DNA of 64,000 bases, taken from contig CM065189.1 of NCBI GenBank assembly GCA_033026295.1, forward strand, positions 7,581,203 through 7,645,202. The letters run 5' to 3'. The stretch is from Channa striata. Lineage: Eukaryota > Chordata > Actinopteri > Anabantiformes > Channidae. Both the position numbers and the translations under genes were made by a program. Shown one piece after another: positions 37,637-48,420 of this stretch. The notes under the pieces are model-generated. The model saw only the letters and a list, made by a program, of their open reading frames with translations. It ran no database searches and was not told the DNA's origin. The first letter of the stretch is position 1, and each line of letters starts with the position of its first letter.

Positions 37637-40600
37637 GTGAAGACAGCACATGTAGGCGGCCTCCTTAATCAAGTGTTACTCGCTAAAAGCTAAGCTAGCT
37701 TTTGCTAGTTAGCGAACTCCCCCGGTTACAGCCCACAACTTTTTTACTGCGCCATCACCAACCCATGAGCCAAAGTTCTGTTGCTGTTTTGTAAATGGAT
37801 TTCTTCAGATCTATAATAGATTTTTATTGCATTAATACACTGTTTTTTTGCAGGGAGATGGCATAGCAGTGTTTTGCATCACCTGACTGAAGGCTAAATC
37901 TCAGCTATACTTTTTGTGCAAAACCTGTATAAATAGACATTTGCTCAAGTGGATCGACAATATGTTATTTTTCTTTATTTTTTGTGATTAGAGCAGTATG
38001 CTATATTTTAACAGTTTCAACTTAAAAACGGAGAAATTATAACACTGTAAAAGTAGTTTTGATCGGCTTCAGTTGAATGGGTGAACCTAAAAAAGTGGCT
38101 AGTGAGTGCAGTATATGATTTGTGGTTATGTAAAGGTAACATCATATTAGTCTGTGTCTCATTAATTAGTTTTCTGTATTGTTTTAAGTTGTTCCAACAT
38201 TTCCAACAGCTGTGTTGTATGCAAGGAAAGTGTCGCACACAGTTTGGTGAAGCAAAGAAAAAAGACCTTCAGTCAAAGAAAACTGCTGAGTTGACAAAAG
38301 AACAAGACCTCTTTGTTGAAGTCAGGATGTAGGTTTATTTCATGATATTTCATGTAGCTTAACTTGAACCATAAGCAGGAGTTTACACTGATGAGGTCGT
38401 ACTCTGGTCCTGTGTCACTTTAGTGATGCTCTGTCTTTCTGCATTAGACAAGAAGAAAAGCAATGGTGGGAAAGATGAAGCTGTTTTAAACCCCTCAGAG
38501 TTATCATTCAAGCTAGTATCATCTTCTTCCTCAGCATCATCTTCGTTATCTTCATTTCCTTTCTCCTCTGAGGTTTCCGTATTATGCTCTGATAATGAGA
38601 AAGTTAATAAGTGCATCAGTAACAAGATAAGAAACATGAGGAAGAAAGAAAAGCACAAGAAGAAAGGAAGTGGTCTCTGCATATTTATTCTTCAGAACTC
38701 TAAATGCACAAACCATTGAAAACATGACATTTTTCTTCACCATACATATAATTTTCTTTTATTCACATATTATGCCACTCAGTAGCTGAGCCACTTCCCT
38801 CTTCTCTTCACTCTCTCCTCTCAGCCCGTATATAAAAGTCACCACTGTAGGACATTAACTCTGTGTCTTCTTTAGTCTCCTGTAGTTGTGCTTCTCCCTC
38901 ACTGTCTCCTTCTCTCTGTCCCTGTCTCCAGGTGTCCCCGGCTTTGGAGCTGTGTGTCTTCCACTGCGCAGCTACTGGTCCTACCAACCTGCCCAATGTT
39001 TTCTCGTCTCTCCCCTTTCCACTCACCCCAACCGGTCAAGGCAGATGTCCGTCCACCCTGAGCCTGGTTCCTGGAGGTTTCTCCTGTCTCCACTGTTGCC
39101 CACAGCTGCTCAAGGGGGATGTCAATAGTTTTCTTTACCTATCTGTATAGTGTTCATTTTATTATGTACAGTGCCTTTAGATGATTTTGTTGTGAATTGG
39201 CGCTAAATAAATAAAGTTGAATTGAATTAAATTGAATTGTAAATTGAATTATGTGATATAAAATCAAATAATAAGAATACACAATAAAACATTACAAGCT
39301 CTAAATTGGGACAAAGGTCAGGTTAGTCATGGGTATATTATGCCTTATTGCCATTCGGTGGTACTCTGGTTCCATCATACATGTGCCATGTTCAACAAAA
39401 TATCTCTAAAAATCCCATTGGGAAGGGGCCCACCCTCCTTCACCTGGAAACACAGGTTAAAGGTCACTTTGTTGCAGGAGACTCTGCAACTTTGCGTGTA
39501 TGCCAAGTATCCTGCAACGTAAACTACTGTATGTCTTGAAGAGATATAAATAGTTTTCAGATGTACTGTATCTCAAATCTATTTGCAAGGGTTAAGTTCA
39601 TTCCATTTTTTCAGTTGTGGTAAATCCACTGCAAGTTGTGAAAAGTAGTAGACAGGAATGCAGTGTTTGCCGTTGTGTCATAAAGTATAGGAAACTCCTC
39701 CATGGCTACAAAAGCTGAATTCCTTAGTGATGAAGTGATCAGAGTGACCCTAAGCGGTGACCCTGTACTTTTGTCAGAGATATGCTTTAAAAGAATGGCA
39801 AGCATCTCCCCATAATTAGAAGAGCTTAGAAACTTGTGTTGGTGGGTTGGTGGAGGCTTTACAAAGGACATGGTAAAAAAACTAAATCCAGTCCCCCTTA
39901 CTAAGCAGTGTTCCAAGGTTCAGAATGTCGTGGTAAGAGAAAATCCTTGTTTCGCAGTGAACTATCATGTTGCCCCCCCAGTCATATTAATTTTTTTGAT
40001 GTTCCTGGAACACCAATCAGCCCCAGACCTAAACATAGTTATAGCTCATTTAGGAGTCTCACTCCTGCTCTTCCTTAACACCCAACATTTGTTGAGTTTC
40101 CTCCACATATCCTGGCCACATATCATGGCGATATATAAATAAAGTTGAAGTTAAAACTGAAAAATGTAAATATCTGTGTCTTCTTGTGTTTGCTTAGTAA
40201 AGTGGCTTGAGATGATTTTGTTTTGAATTGTCGCTATGTAATAAAGTTGAATTGAATGAACTTGAGTTGGAAATTGAAAGATGTGATGTTTGAATACATG
40301 TCATGTGATATAAAAGCATGCATCCACTTTTGATCCCACACCTGTGTTCACCAACCAGTCGGCAGTGACATGACAAGGACATCGTTCCTTGACATCTCAC
40401 CTGTGTTTGATTTCTCACCTGTGAAAGCTGTGAAAATGTCTTTTCAGTTACCTACAGGTGAATAATAGAATATGAATAAATTATTTGTTTTACACGTACT
40501 AATGAATTGTTAAAAATCATTTCATGATTCACTGAAGTATTTACAGAAGTCTTAGAATTCTTTTTAGAAGTCTTTTATTCATTAATATTAAAAAAACATT

Positions 40601-43600
40601 CTTGATATTTCAAATATGTCCGTTACTGATGGCTTTTAAATGAATAACTACTGATCGTTATTATAAAGGGTTACCAATGTTTTGTATGAATTTGTGGTGC
40701 CTCCATGTTTTAAAAACATACACGCTAGGGAGGGCTGCATCTTTTCTTGAAGCGACCCAGGATGATTTGCCAAAATTTGTTCCACTTTTGCTGAACTCAC
40801 CCTATGAAAGGGAGGGATTATTATTCAGAGGGTAATTCGCATCATTCACCACTGCACTATAATTTATATATCATAATAAAATTGCAGCCTTTTATTGGTT
40901 TATGTCCAACGACCTGGAGACTTTTCCTGCCTTGCTTTTCTCTGGACCTGCATGAGTCGGGTAAGCAGAGTGTATTTACATGTGATTACAGGTGTCCCCG
41001 ACACCCTTTGCTGTCAGGCTTCACACTCATTTCTCAAACAGCAGGAGCTAAAGGTTTGTTTTTGAAAGAAGAGTCACGGAAAGAAAAAGCTGTTCCATCT
41101 GTCCCCGAGTCCAAATCTAACACCAGCCTGCACTCGCTCAGGCAGCCGGTCGTGACATTACTGAGAGCACTTTAATTGGGAGAGTACAATCAACATGTTT
41201 GCCTGTTTGTTCTTGGTCAACGCAGAGATTTGCTCTAAGGCTTTGATTACTTTAATCAAGCACAACACAGTCTGTCTCAGACACAAAGGACAGTGCTGCA
41301 CTGAGATGATTAACAGCTTTCTTTGGGCTGTCAGCTCATCAAGAAAACATGAAAATGCTACACCAGATGGATGGAGCGTGAAAATATCCCTCTCGTTGCG
41401 TTTGCCAGAGCAGCAATCATCACTACGGCCTCTTGGCGTGTCGCACTAACAGCGCAGGAGCAATCTGGTGGTGTAAGAAAATCATAGGTATATTCCACCG
41501 ACTTTGTTCCTGCACCTTCTGGGTCCAGCGTCCTCCATGGGGGGGGGGGAACCAATCCAATCTCCTAGGTGTGATAGAGGTTGGGACCCTGGGATGGCTG
41601 ATAGCTAAAGAAGGAGAGAAGAAAGAGAAAATTAGTCTCCTTTTTTCTCCTCGTGCGCCTTTCCATCATGTAGGAAACAGGGTGACATAATCACTGGGGC
41701 TGGATCCTGGAAGCTGGAGACAAATAAGACAGAGGCGGGAAAAGACTAGAACTCCTGGTCCCGAGGATTGATTGGAGAGAGGAGAGAGAGAAAGGACACC
41801 AGTGGATGGACGGATGGAAGTAGCCATGCTATCACGTGTCCCTCCAAAGGGACGTAGATAGACGTGGCTCATCATCTCAGGAAAGAAACTGCAGACACCA
41901 GAGCTGCAACGGAGCATTAATTCATATCACTTGTGCTCTCATAAAAAAAAAACAACACACATTTTACAGGAACGTTCTCACTCAGCGACATGTTGTCACT
42001 CACTGCTGGCAGAAATAAGGAATTAAATAAATTTTATCTTAGAGCGTTAACCTACGAGCTCAAAGACAAAATGTCTACCCTAAGTTTTTTTGTCCACAGT
42101 AAAGGTCAGATTCTCTGTCCATCTTAATTGTGCAGCCAATTGCTGTTTTCAAGTCAAGGCTTACAGTTCGTCGATAAAACCGGTGCCGCAGTGATTAATG
42201 CTTTGTCCGCTGTTGTATAATGATGATCACTATTTAGTCTCTGAGCAGCTCCAGTGATAGCCACAGCCTTCATAACTCACACTCATGGCTGACTGAGAAT
42301 ATCATTTGTAAATCCATCAAGTCCTCAACGGAAATGTGCAAGACAATGATTGCTGCAGTGTGAGCTTTAATGTGATATTCACTGGAGGTTGATGTTTAGA
42401 TTATTTATTTTATGGGCTGCCAGGAGCTGGTGCTGCAGCTAAGTGGCAAAAATTGTTTGTCACGTACGTCTGAAGTGAGGCTGCAAACTGGGGCTGAATC
42501 TGCACTGGATGGAAATGGAAGTCTGAATGCTCGATGGTGTACACACATTTTTTTCTCAGACACTGGAAACTTAAAGTTTGTGGGAGCAGCCTCAGATTTT
42601 GTCTTTGTATTAATTTTGGTATAAAAACAGCAACGACTCTTTAACCAAGAAAAGGAAATGTTCTGCTTTTGATTAAAGACTACGAATGCTAACAGCTTTT
42701 TCGTGCTGCAGCCAATCAAGGCGCTACATTAATACAACCTAACCTGGTGAACCTCTCTTTTGCAAAAGACTTTCATGACTTAGGACAATATGTTCTCAAT
42801 GCAAAATCAGCTAATTGGGGTTAAGAACATGGAGACCAGAACAGAGAAAAGAGTTGCACATAAGAAAAAGACTTACATCAGCAACGCACTATAAGTCTAA
42901 CAAACCTGGACACAACATGTAAATGTTTTATTCACAACTTTGCCTCCAAGAGGCCAAAAAATGATTGTTATTGTCAGGTACATTGACTATAACCACAGGT
43001 TTGTCCTTTAATGAATTTATTTGACAAATAACCAGAAATAAAAAACGTTTGATGCTTATATAAAAATGTATTCCTTGCTTTCAGTATCTAGTTTGGTCAT
43101 AATATAACTAAGACCATATTAGTCATCCAGCATGACCCTACCAAAATAATTTATAATATGAATAATGATAATAACAATAAAAACAATAAAATCCCAGAAC
43201 ACACACACAGATTTTCCCACAAAACAAAAAAAAAACTTTCAACAAATGCTGAAACATTACTTCACATTTATTTTTTTGTTTCAATTTTCCTAATTTAAAG
43301 ATGAAAGTAGTTTGTATATACACCAATCAAACATAACAGCATGACAGTTGTCAGCATGGCCACTCTGAGCAGTTTTGCACCTACACAGCCCCATAACAAA
43401 TATTAATAAAGCTAAAACTGGGCTTCTCCCGCTAAGATAATGAGCCGCTGCTTACACAGGTCGCCATTCATTCAAAACTTTACAAGAATTATGAAGGACA
43501 CGTTCTGATGGCTCCATTTACCCCGGATCAATAGGTTCATTTGAAACTAGATAAAACCCAGTGAGCTGAATGATTTTGGGTTGTGTGTCTTTAATCCAAG

Positions 43601-45346
43601 ACAACTGCATGATGCTCACAGAGAGACACAGTTTTTTTGTCTCTTTTGTCAGCAAAGAACAAACCCAGCTCTGCCTTCACCTGCGCAGAGAATTGCCCAC
43701 CTTCTGTACTGAACACAAGAACTGATGACACACTCATGTGAAGGAGAGCTGGGGATCAGCAGTGGAGGAGGAGGAGGAGGAGGAGGAGGAGGGAAGCAGA
43801 TGAGAGCTGGTTGACCTTGATCTTGCATATTGAATGATGTCACTTTTATTTCACGAGGCAGAAACCTGAAGGATTTGTGACACTTGAGGCTTTGCTCTCA
43901 TCACAGAAGCGAAAAAGGACTTTTTGACACACGCACCACACACAGTTGGGAGGATGAGGTCAGCGCTCGGGCTTTGTTCCTTGGAGATGACTTGAGCCAC
44001 GTGTTCGCACTCATTAACTGAACAAGCCAAACTACAAGTGTGAGGTGCACTCACCATTAACACCGAGCAGCAGCTACTGTTCACCTCCCCAAACACACTG
44101 AGAGGTGTGGGCGCTGTGGAGTGCCTGCGTCTGAGAGCGAACCAGTACAGACCACTTCAGCGGACAGTTTTCTGAAAGGGCAAACGGCACTGAATCATCT
44201 GAAGAGAATGGACAAAAAGTACCTCAAATGCCTAAAACCACTGTATGAAAACTTGCTGTAATTATGAAACACTTCAAATAACTTTTGACAAAAAATATAT
44301 AATAATATAAGTTATATAAGTTGACTTTTAATTGTATAATCATGGTGACATATGGAGCTATGTGAACACTTTTGCTGAATGTGTAAACATAAGAGAAGCA
44401 GCCATAAGCTTGTGCATTAGAGCCACACTGAGCAGTTTCTTAAAAAAGCGCATATTGTGCTTAACTTTGGGTTTGTAGTTTTAATCTGGGGCTCCACTGA
44501 AATATTTTAATACAATTTAAAATCTCAAAAGCAGCTTTTTGTTTCATAGAAGGGGCCTTAACGCAGCTCCTTTTAAACCTCTCTCTAAGCTTATACATTG
44601 TTCCCCTGCTGCTGTATGGAAATAACACGTTTCTCTAAATGTCTGTATAGTCTTAACTTTAATATGTAAAGTGCCTTGGGATGACGTTGTTGTGAATTGG
44701 CGCTAAATAAATAAATTTGAAATTGAAACTGACATTGTAATATTTTTGATTTCAAATTTACCAATAACACCCACCCTGCATAAAGTTACGGGTCACCATT
44801 CGTTATCAGCCCATATTTGTGTGTTTCACGTCGCAACCTACTTCAGTGTGTTAGGTTCAGTTCGTTCTAATCGTGTGTGCACCAGATCAGTTTTGCAACC
44901 ACATAGAAATGCATATAAAATCTATGTGGTTAGATTTAGTGTAAGATTTTGAATTTGGGTTAAAATACAGCACAAATATCTAGTGATAGTAAGAAACAGA
45001 CTGTCCCCCACTTATCGTGATGCCCATGTGATCACCCCTAACTACCTGTCTAAACAGACAGACCCACAGCACCATAATTATGGGCTGGAACAAACTAATG
45101 ATGCCTAATTCAGTAGTGTGATAACAAGAGATGTGCTTTTACCCATTTTTCTTCGAATGTGCATAGGTGCTTATGTTTAATTATTTGCTCTACAGTGAAA
45201 TCTTTCATGAATCTGTGCATGAGCTGATAAGAAACACTGAGCCGACACCACTGGTCCTAAAGGCAGTGGTGAAGCTGAACGCTGGGGACACACCTGAAGA
45301 CCAGCTGGAAAAGACTGAACAGTTCAAACTCAAGCTCAAGTACTAG
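37552..45346 (+). CDS. Candidate three-exon gene, small lysine-rich protein of unknown function (about 112 aa)
   Basis: I do not recognise this protein. Exon A (37,552-37,636) starts in a strong Kozak context (GAGCCATGG) and reads MAVLVGTAREETACAGKSRT then TGRKRGEE. Its donor is GTGAAG. Exon B (38,226-38,328) reads GKCRTQFGEAKKKDLQSKKT then AELTKEQDLFVEVR. The donor is GTAGGT. Exon C-terminal (45,196-45,346, acceptor CTCTACAG) reads EIFHESVHELIRNTEPTPLV, LKAVVKLNAGDTPEDQLEKT, EQFKLKLKY, stop. The exons join in phase (1, then 2) and sum to 339 bp, 113 codons including the stop. AATAAA lies 53 bp after the stop. The last exon is the best supported. Exon B's acceptor is weak (TATGCAAG), and a better acceptor 32 bp upstream would need a different first exon. 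The 6.9-kb second intron is full of repeats. Confidence 0.4.
38226..38328 (+). CDS. Candidate plus-strand gene, exon B
   Basis: 103 bp, Lys/Glu/Gln-rich (EAKKKDLQSKKTAELTKEQD), bounded by a weak acceptor and a GTAGGT donor. Read past the donor, the frame stops at once (TAG at 38,330-38,332), as expected of an exon edge. Confidence 0.4.
38449..38690 (+). CDS. Possible exon, Lys/Ser-rich frame
   Basis: After a good acceptor (TTTCTGCATTAG) a frame reads KKKSNGGKDEAVLNPSELSF, then a serine run, then SVLCSDNEKVNKCISNKIRN and MRKKEKHKKKG, like disordered nucleolar proteins. It needs a phase-1 donor upstream, which exon A at 37,636 could give as an alternative to exon B. The 3' donor is poor. The opposite strand is also open and acidic here, so coding status is uncertain. 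Confidence 0.3.
38895..39240 (+). repeat. Fish interspersed repeat with L2/SINE-type 3' tail
   Basis: CCTGAGCCTGGTTCCTGGAG, then GTTTCTCCTGTC..CACTGTTGCCCACAG, then GTACAGTGCCTTTAGATGAT, TTTGTTGTGAATTGGCGCTA and AATAAATAAAGTTGAATTGA. This is the classic tail shared by many fish non-LTR elements, ending in a GAATT-rich micro-repeat. Confidence 0.75.
40000..40150 (+). repeat. Related repeat tail fragment
   Basis: It ends in CATGGCGATATATAAATAAA followed by GTTGAAGTT, a diverged form of the 'GGCGCTATATAAATAAA' tail. Confidence 0.45.
40193..40258 (+). repeat. Fish L2/SINE-type 3' tail
   Basis: GTGGCTTGAGATGATTTTGT, TTTGAATTGTCGCTATGTAA, TAAAGTTGAATTGAAT: a truncated copy of the same tail. Confidence 0.65.
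43312..43400. repeat. Fish dispersed repeat terminus
   Basis: TATATACACCAATCAAACAT followed by AACAGCATGAC resembles the common fish block 'ATACACCGATCAGGCATAACATTATGAC', possibly the opposite end of the family seen at 16.2 kb. Confidence 0.45.
43764..43792. repeat. (GGA)n microsatellite
   Basis: About nine GGA/GAG units. The minus-strand frame through it gives a proline run, which I regard as noncoding. Confidence 0.9.
44638..44727 (+). repeat. Fish L2/SINE-type 3' tail
   Basis: TGTAAAGTGCCTTGGGATGA, CGTTGTTGTGAATTGGCGCT, AAATAAATAAATTTGAAATT. It lies 470-560 bp upstream of the terminal exon at 45.2 kb. Confidence 0.75.
45196..45346 (+). CDS. Candidate terminal coding exon
   Basis: 49 codons plus stop with clear coding character: balanced composition, G/C-ending codons mostly at position three, and an amphipathic helix EIFHESVHELIR followed by a charged tail. 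The acceptor has a pyrimidine-rich TTTGCTCTACAG. The poly(A) signal at 45,399-45,404 fits a 3'-terminal exon. Sure of coding character; unsure which upstream exons it joins. Confidence 0.6.
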
Positions 45347-45398
45347 ACAGCTCCGTCCTTTGCTGCTAATGTCACCTTAAATGTCACCATAAACGTTA

Positions 45399-45404
45399 AA
45401 TAAA
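45399..45404 (+). terminator. Poly(A) signal AATAAA, plus strand
   Basis: It lies 53 bp downstream of the stop codon at 45,346 and gives a short 3' UTR. Confidence 0.5.
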
Positions 45405-45826
45405 TCATCTTCATTACCCCACTATAAAATACAAAAATATATATCCTCTTTAACATCTATTTCATTACGCAGGAAATACTGATCATTTGCTACAGCAGTG
45501 ACTTGGAGTTTTTTGAAATATAAGGGTCAGTATCAAAGAGGTTAAGGTCTATTTTACTTGCTCACTTATATTACTTTGCTTGTTTCCTTCTAGTTTAAAA
45601 TTAAATTTCTTCGTTGTGTTATAAATCACTGCTCTAATGAGCATCACACAAAGTTTCACTGTGGCATCCTCGCTATTTCAAATGGCTTGTTTGTCGTAGT
45701 GATGTATGGATCGATCCTGAAATATCCATATTTCTTATCCCAGCGTTTCCTGTTTCAGATCAATTCTCATATTAAAACATTTAAAACTCAGTATTTTGTG
45801 GTACAGTAATTGTCGGAGCTCCATAG

Positions 45827-46200
45827 ATGAGCGTGGCAGTGGCAGCATCATCCGGGCAGAGACAGTGTGTACTTATGGAAGAGTTCATCATTGGCTGGTA
45901 AAGTGATTCATCTCTGTTTAAACTTCACCCTGTGTTGTTGTGTTTACAGCATTATTAAAATGACCAAATGCTATGAGTTAAGTTATTCTAAATAAATAGT
46001 GGAAAAAAAATGTTGCTATTAGAAAGTAAGAGGAGTAAAGAGATTTTTATTATAATGTGACCAGGGTGGCATGTTTTCCTCTCTATCGGTGTCTGTTGTC
46101 TGTACACATATCTATTTTTAATGTGTGCAGCAGCTTGGATCAGGAAGTGCTATCACACATCGTAGTTTGTGGGTCAGGGAAGAACCACGGCTACATATAA
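45827..46200 (+). CDS. Possible two-exon micropeptide (46 aa)
   Basis: Exon 1 (45,827-45,897) reads MSVAVAASSGQRQCVLMEEF IIG from an ATG to a GTAAAG donor. Exon 2 (46,131-46,200, acceptor GTGTGCAG) reads CSLDQEVLSHIVVCGSGKNH GYI and stops. The frames join (phase 2), and AATAAA follows at 46,293-46,298. No known family. It lies just 3' of the plus-strand candidate gene, so it could be an alternative terminal unit or chance. Confidence 0.22.
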
Positions 46201-47234
46201 AGTAAAATTGTGATGCAATTAGATTTACCGTGCTGTCACAGAAAACATGGCAACAATTTTGTGGTTTATGGAGCAGATTTTCTCTTTGGAGAAATAAAAT
46301 TAATTAAATGTTGTTTTGTAGAATTTAAGTGTTCAGATTATTATGAGAGGTCACATAAAACCTGTTTAAATACATTCTAATGGTTAATTTCTGTTTAACT
46401 GCACAATCTTAATCATTATCGACGTAGACATACTTTAATAATGTAGGTAACAATCAGACAGATAAGAGTTTCATATTTTCTCAGTCTAGTATAAATTAGC
46501 CCAGAATAATATAGTAAAATAAATAAAAGTAAGCCGCTAAGTAAAGTTTCCTTGTGGCCCAAACATAGTTTGTTGTTCGATCTTTATAGTTCCATACTGT
46601 GTGAAATGAAAGTGCGGTGGAGGAATCTTGACAACAGTAAAGACTGATGAGACCTGAGTGTAACGAAGCCTCCACAGTCCGCTGTGCTGCACTGGGCTTC
46701 TGCAGCTTGTAAAGAAACCTGGAGAGCTTCAAGTGGCCCTGTGCATAACAACAAAGGCAGACGATAAAGGCGGCGTCTCATACCGACTCCGATTACACTG
46801 TGTCATCACTCGAGCTCTCAGACGCTCACGCGTGCAGAAGATATGACTGAATGCACAGAGGTTAGGCAGGAAACGGTGAACACGAGTGTAACATATGAGA
46901 AGGTTTACGTAGATTTGCACCCAGCGGTTTAAATGGATTAATGCACAGCCTGTTAACGTGTGACTCCACTGAACAGACGTCACATTTTATTGGTACTGAG
47001 GAAGAAACAACATTCTGGTTGTTCAGTGGCGAGCCCACCCACAACGTCACTCATCAAAGGCCCTCTGCATCTGCATTATTCATGTGCACTTCATTGCTCC
47101 TCCTTATTAGTTGTATGTTCATAAACTGTAGTACAGCACAGAGATTTCGGAACACTGCTGCCACAGGGTAAAAGGGCGACACTCACACAGACAATCGTTT
47201 TCACTCAACATTCAGAAGTACGGCACCAATTAAC

Positions 47235-47355
47235 TTAACATGCATGTGTTCGGACTGTGGGAGGAAAGTAGAAACCCACACAAGCACAGGGACAACCTGC
47301 AAACGTCACTTACTAGCTGTGTCTGGCAGCACTAACCACTGCACCACCGTGTGCA
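47235..47355 (-). repeat. SINE-like fish repeat
   Basis: TTCGGACTGTGGGAGGAAAG, AACCCACACAAGCACAGGGA, CAACCTGCAAACG, then GCACTAACCACTGCACCACC GTG. The last block, read in reverse, is the tRNA-like head 'GGTGGTGCAGTGGTTAGTGC' of a common fish repeat. Confidence 0.75.
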
Positions 47356-48139
47356 GTTATATGAAGAGGAGTTTGAAAATGAGCAAAGACGTTAAAAACA
47401 AGGAAAAAATAAACACACGGGGGTGTTACCCAGTTTCTGCCCAGGGCCCCACTTTCCCATAATCCGCCCTTGACATCAGGTAAAACATTTTGCCAAGTTC
47501 TTTTCACTGCTTGCTGAGCATCTCTGTAAACTCGATTCACTTCACCTTCAGTCCAAATTTAATCTCCTTTTGGGAGAAATAAGCCATCACGAAGGAGGCC
47601 CGTGGCAGACAAAGGTGTATTTTACAAGGAGACACATTGGTCACTTGTAATTGAGAGGGGATGTGCAGAGAGCTCACTCTCCCTATTACTCACATCCACT
47701 CCAGACCCCTCTTGCTTTACAGGGTTTCATTTTCCCTGCGTTATTGAGTCCTAAAACACACCTGCTCTCACGGTGAAACAGCCTCGCTCGGTCACTAAAC
47801 GCTAAGTGCTCCGGCTTGTCTTTAGGGCCGCGGGCTCGCTGGAAACTGTTGCTTCATTATAGCGCAGTATAAAATTTTAGCAGGCTGGATGTTTCTTTCT
47901 GTTAAGACGGTGCTGTAATAATCAAAAAAATAGTCTGATTTCACAAATAAGTGACATTTTTACAAAAGGGCAAATCACACTGCACTGCCTTTCCTGTGGG
48001 ATCAGGATTGAAATGTAACTTTATACAGAAAGAGTGTGGGACATTTTTCATGCCACTGTATGTAGACTAGCTGCTATTGACTATTTCTATATGGCGAAGA
48101 GAAATAAGCTGCAATAACATGCTCGGTCTCACGGCAGTT

Positions 48140-48420
48140 GTAGAACAAATTGCGTGTTGTTGTGCATGTTGTGCACAGAGGGACAGTTTGCTGGTGGAGT
48201 GGTCACTGCTGCTACCTGACAGTTTGCATGTTCTTCCTGTTCTTGCATGACTTTCCTCCCACGGTCCAAAGACGATGCACTTACAGGCGAAGAGGTGCAC
48301 GTCCTTTCCAGGGTGAATCCCGCCTCACGCTCATTTCACCCGGTGACAGCTGAGATCAGCTCCAGCTCTTCCACGGCACTTACCGGGAGGTGCAGTTAAC
48401 ACAACGGATGGACGGATGTT
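48140..48420 (+). repeat. SINE-like fish repeat, near full length
   Basis: The head is diverged ('GGTGGAGTGGTCACTGCTGC'), followed by TTGCATGTTCTTCCTGTTCT, TTTCCTCCCACGGTCCAAAG, CCTTTCCAGGGTGAATCCCG, GAGATCAGCTCCAGCTC and ACGGATGGACGGATG. The order and content match the widespread element that ends in repeated GGATG. Confidence 0.75.

Noticed and set aside
38383..38682. Acidic 99-codon minus-strand frame (EEKGNEDNEDDAEEEDD)
   Set aside because: It mirrors the plus-strand serine run. Its ends are hydrophobic intron-like sequence, and no splice sites fit.
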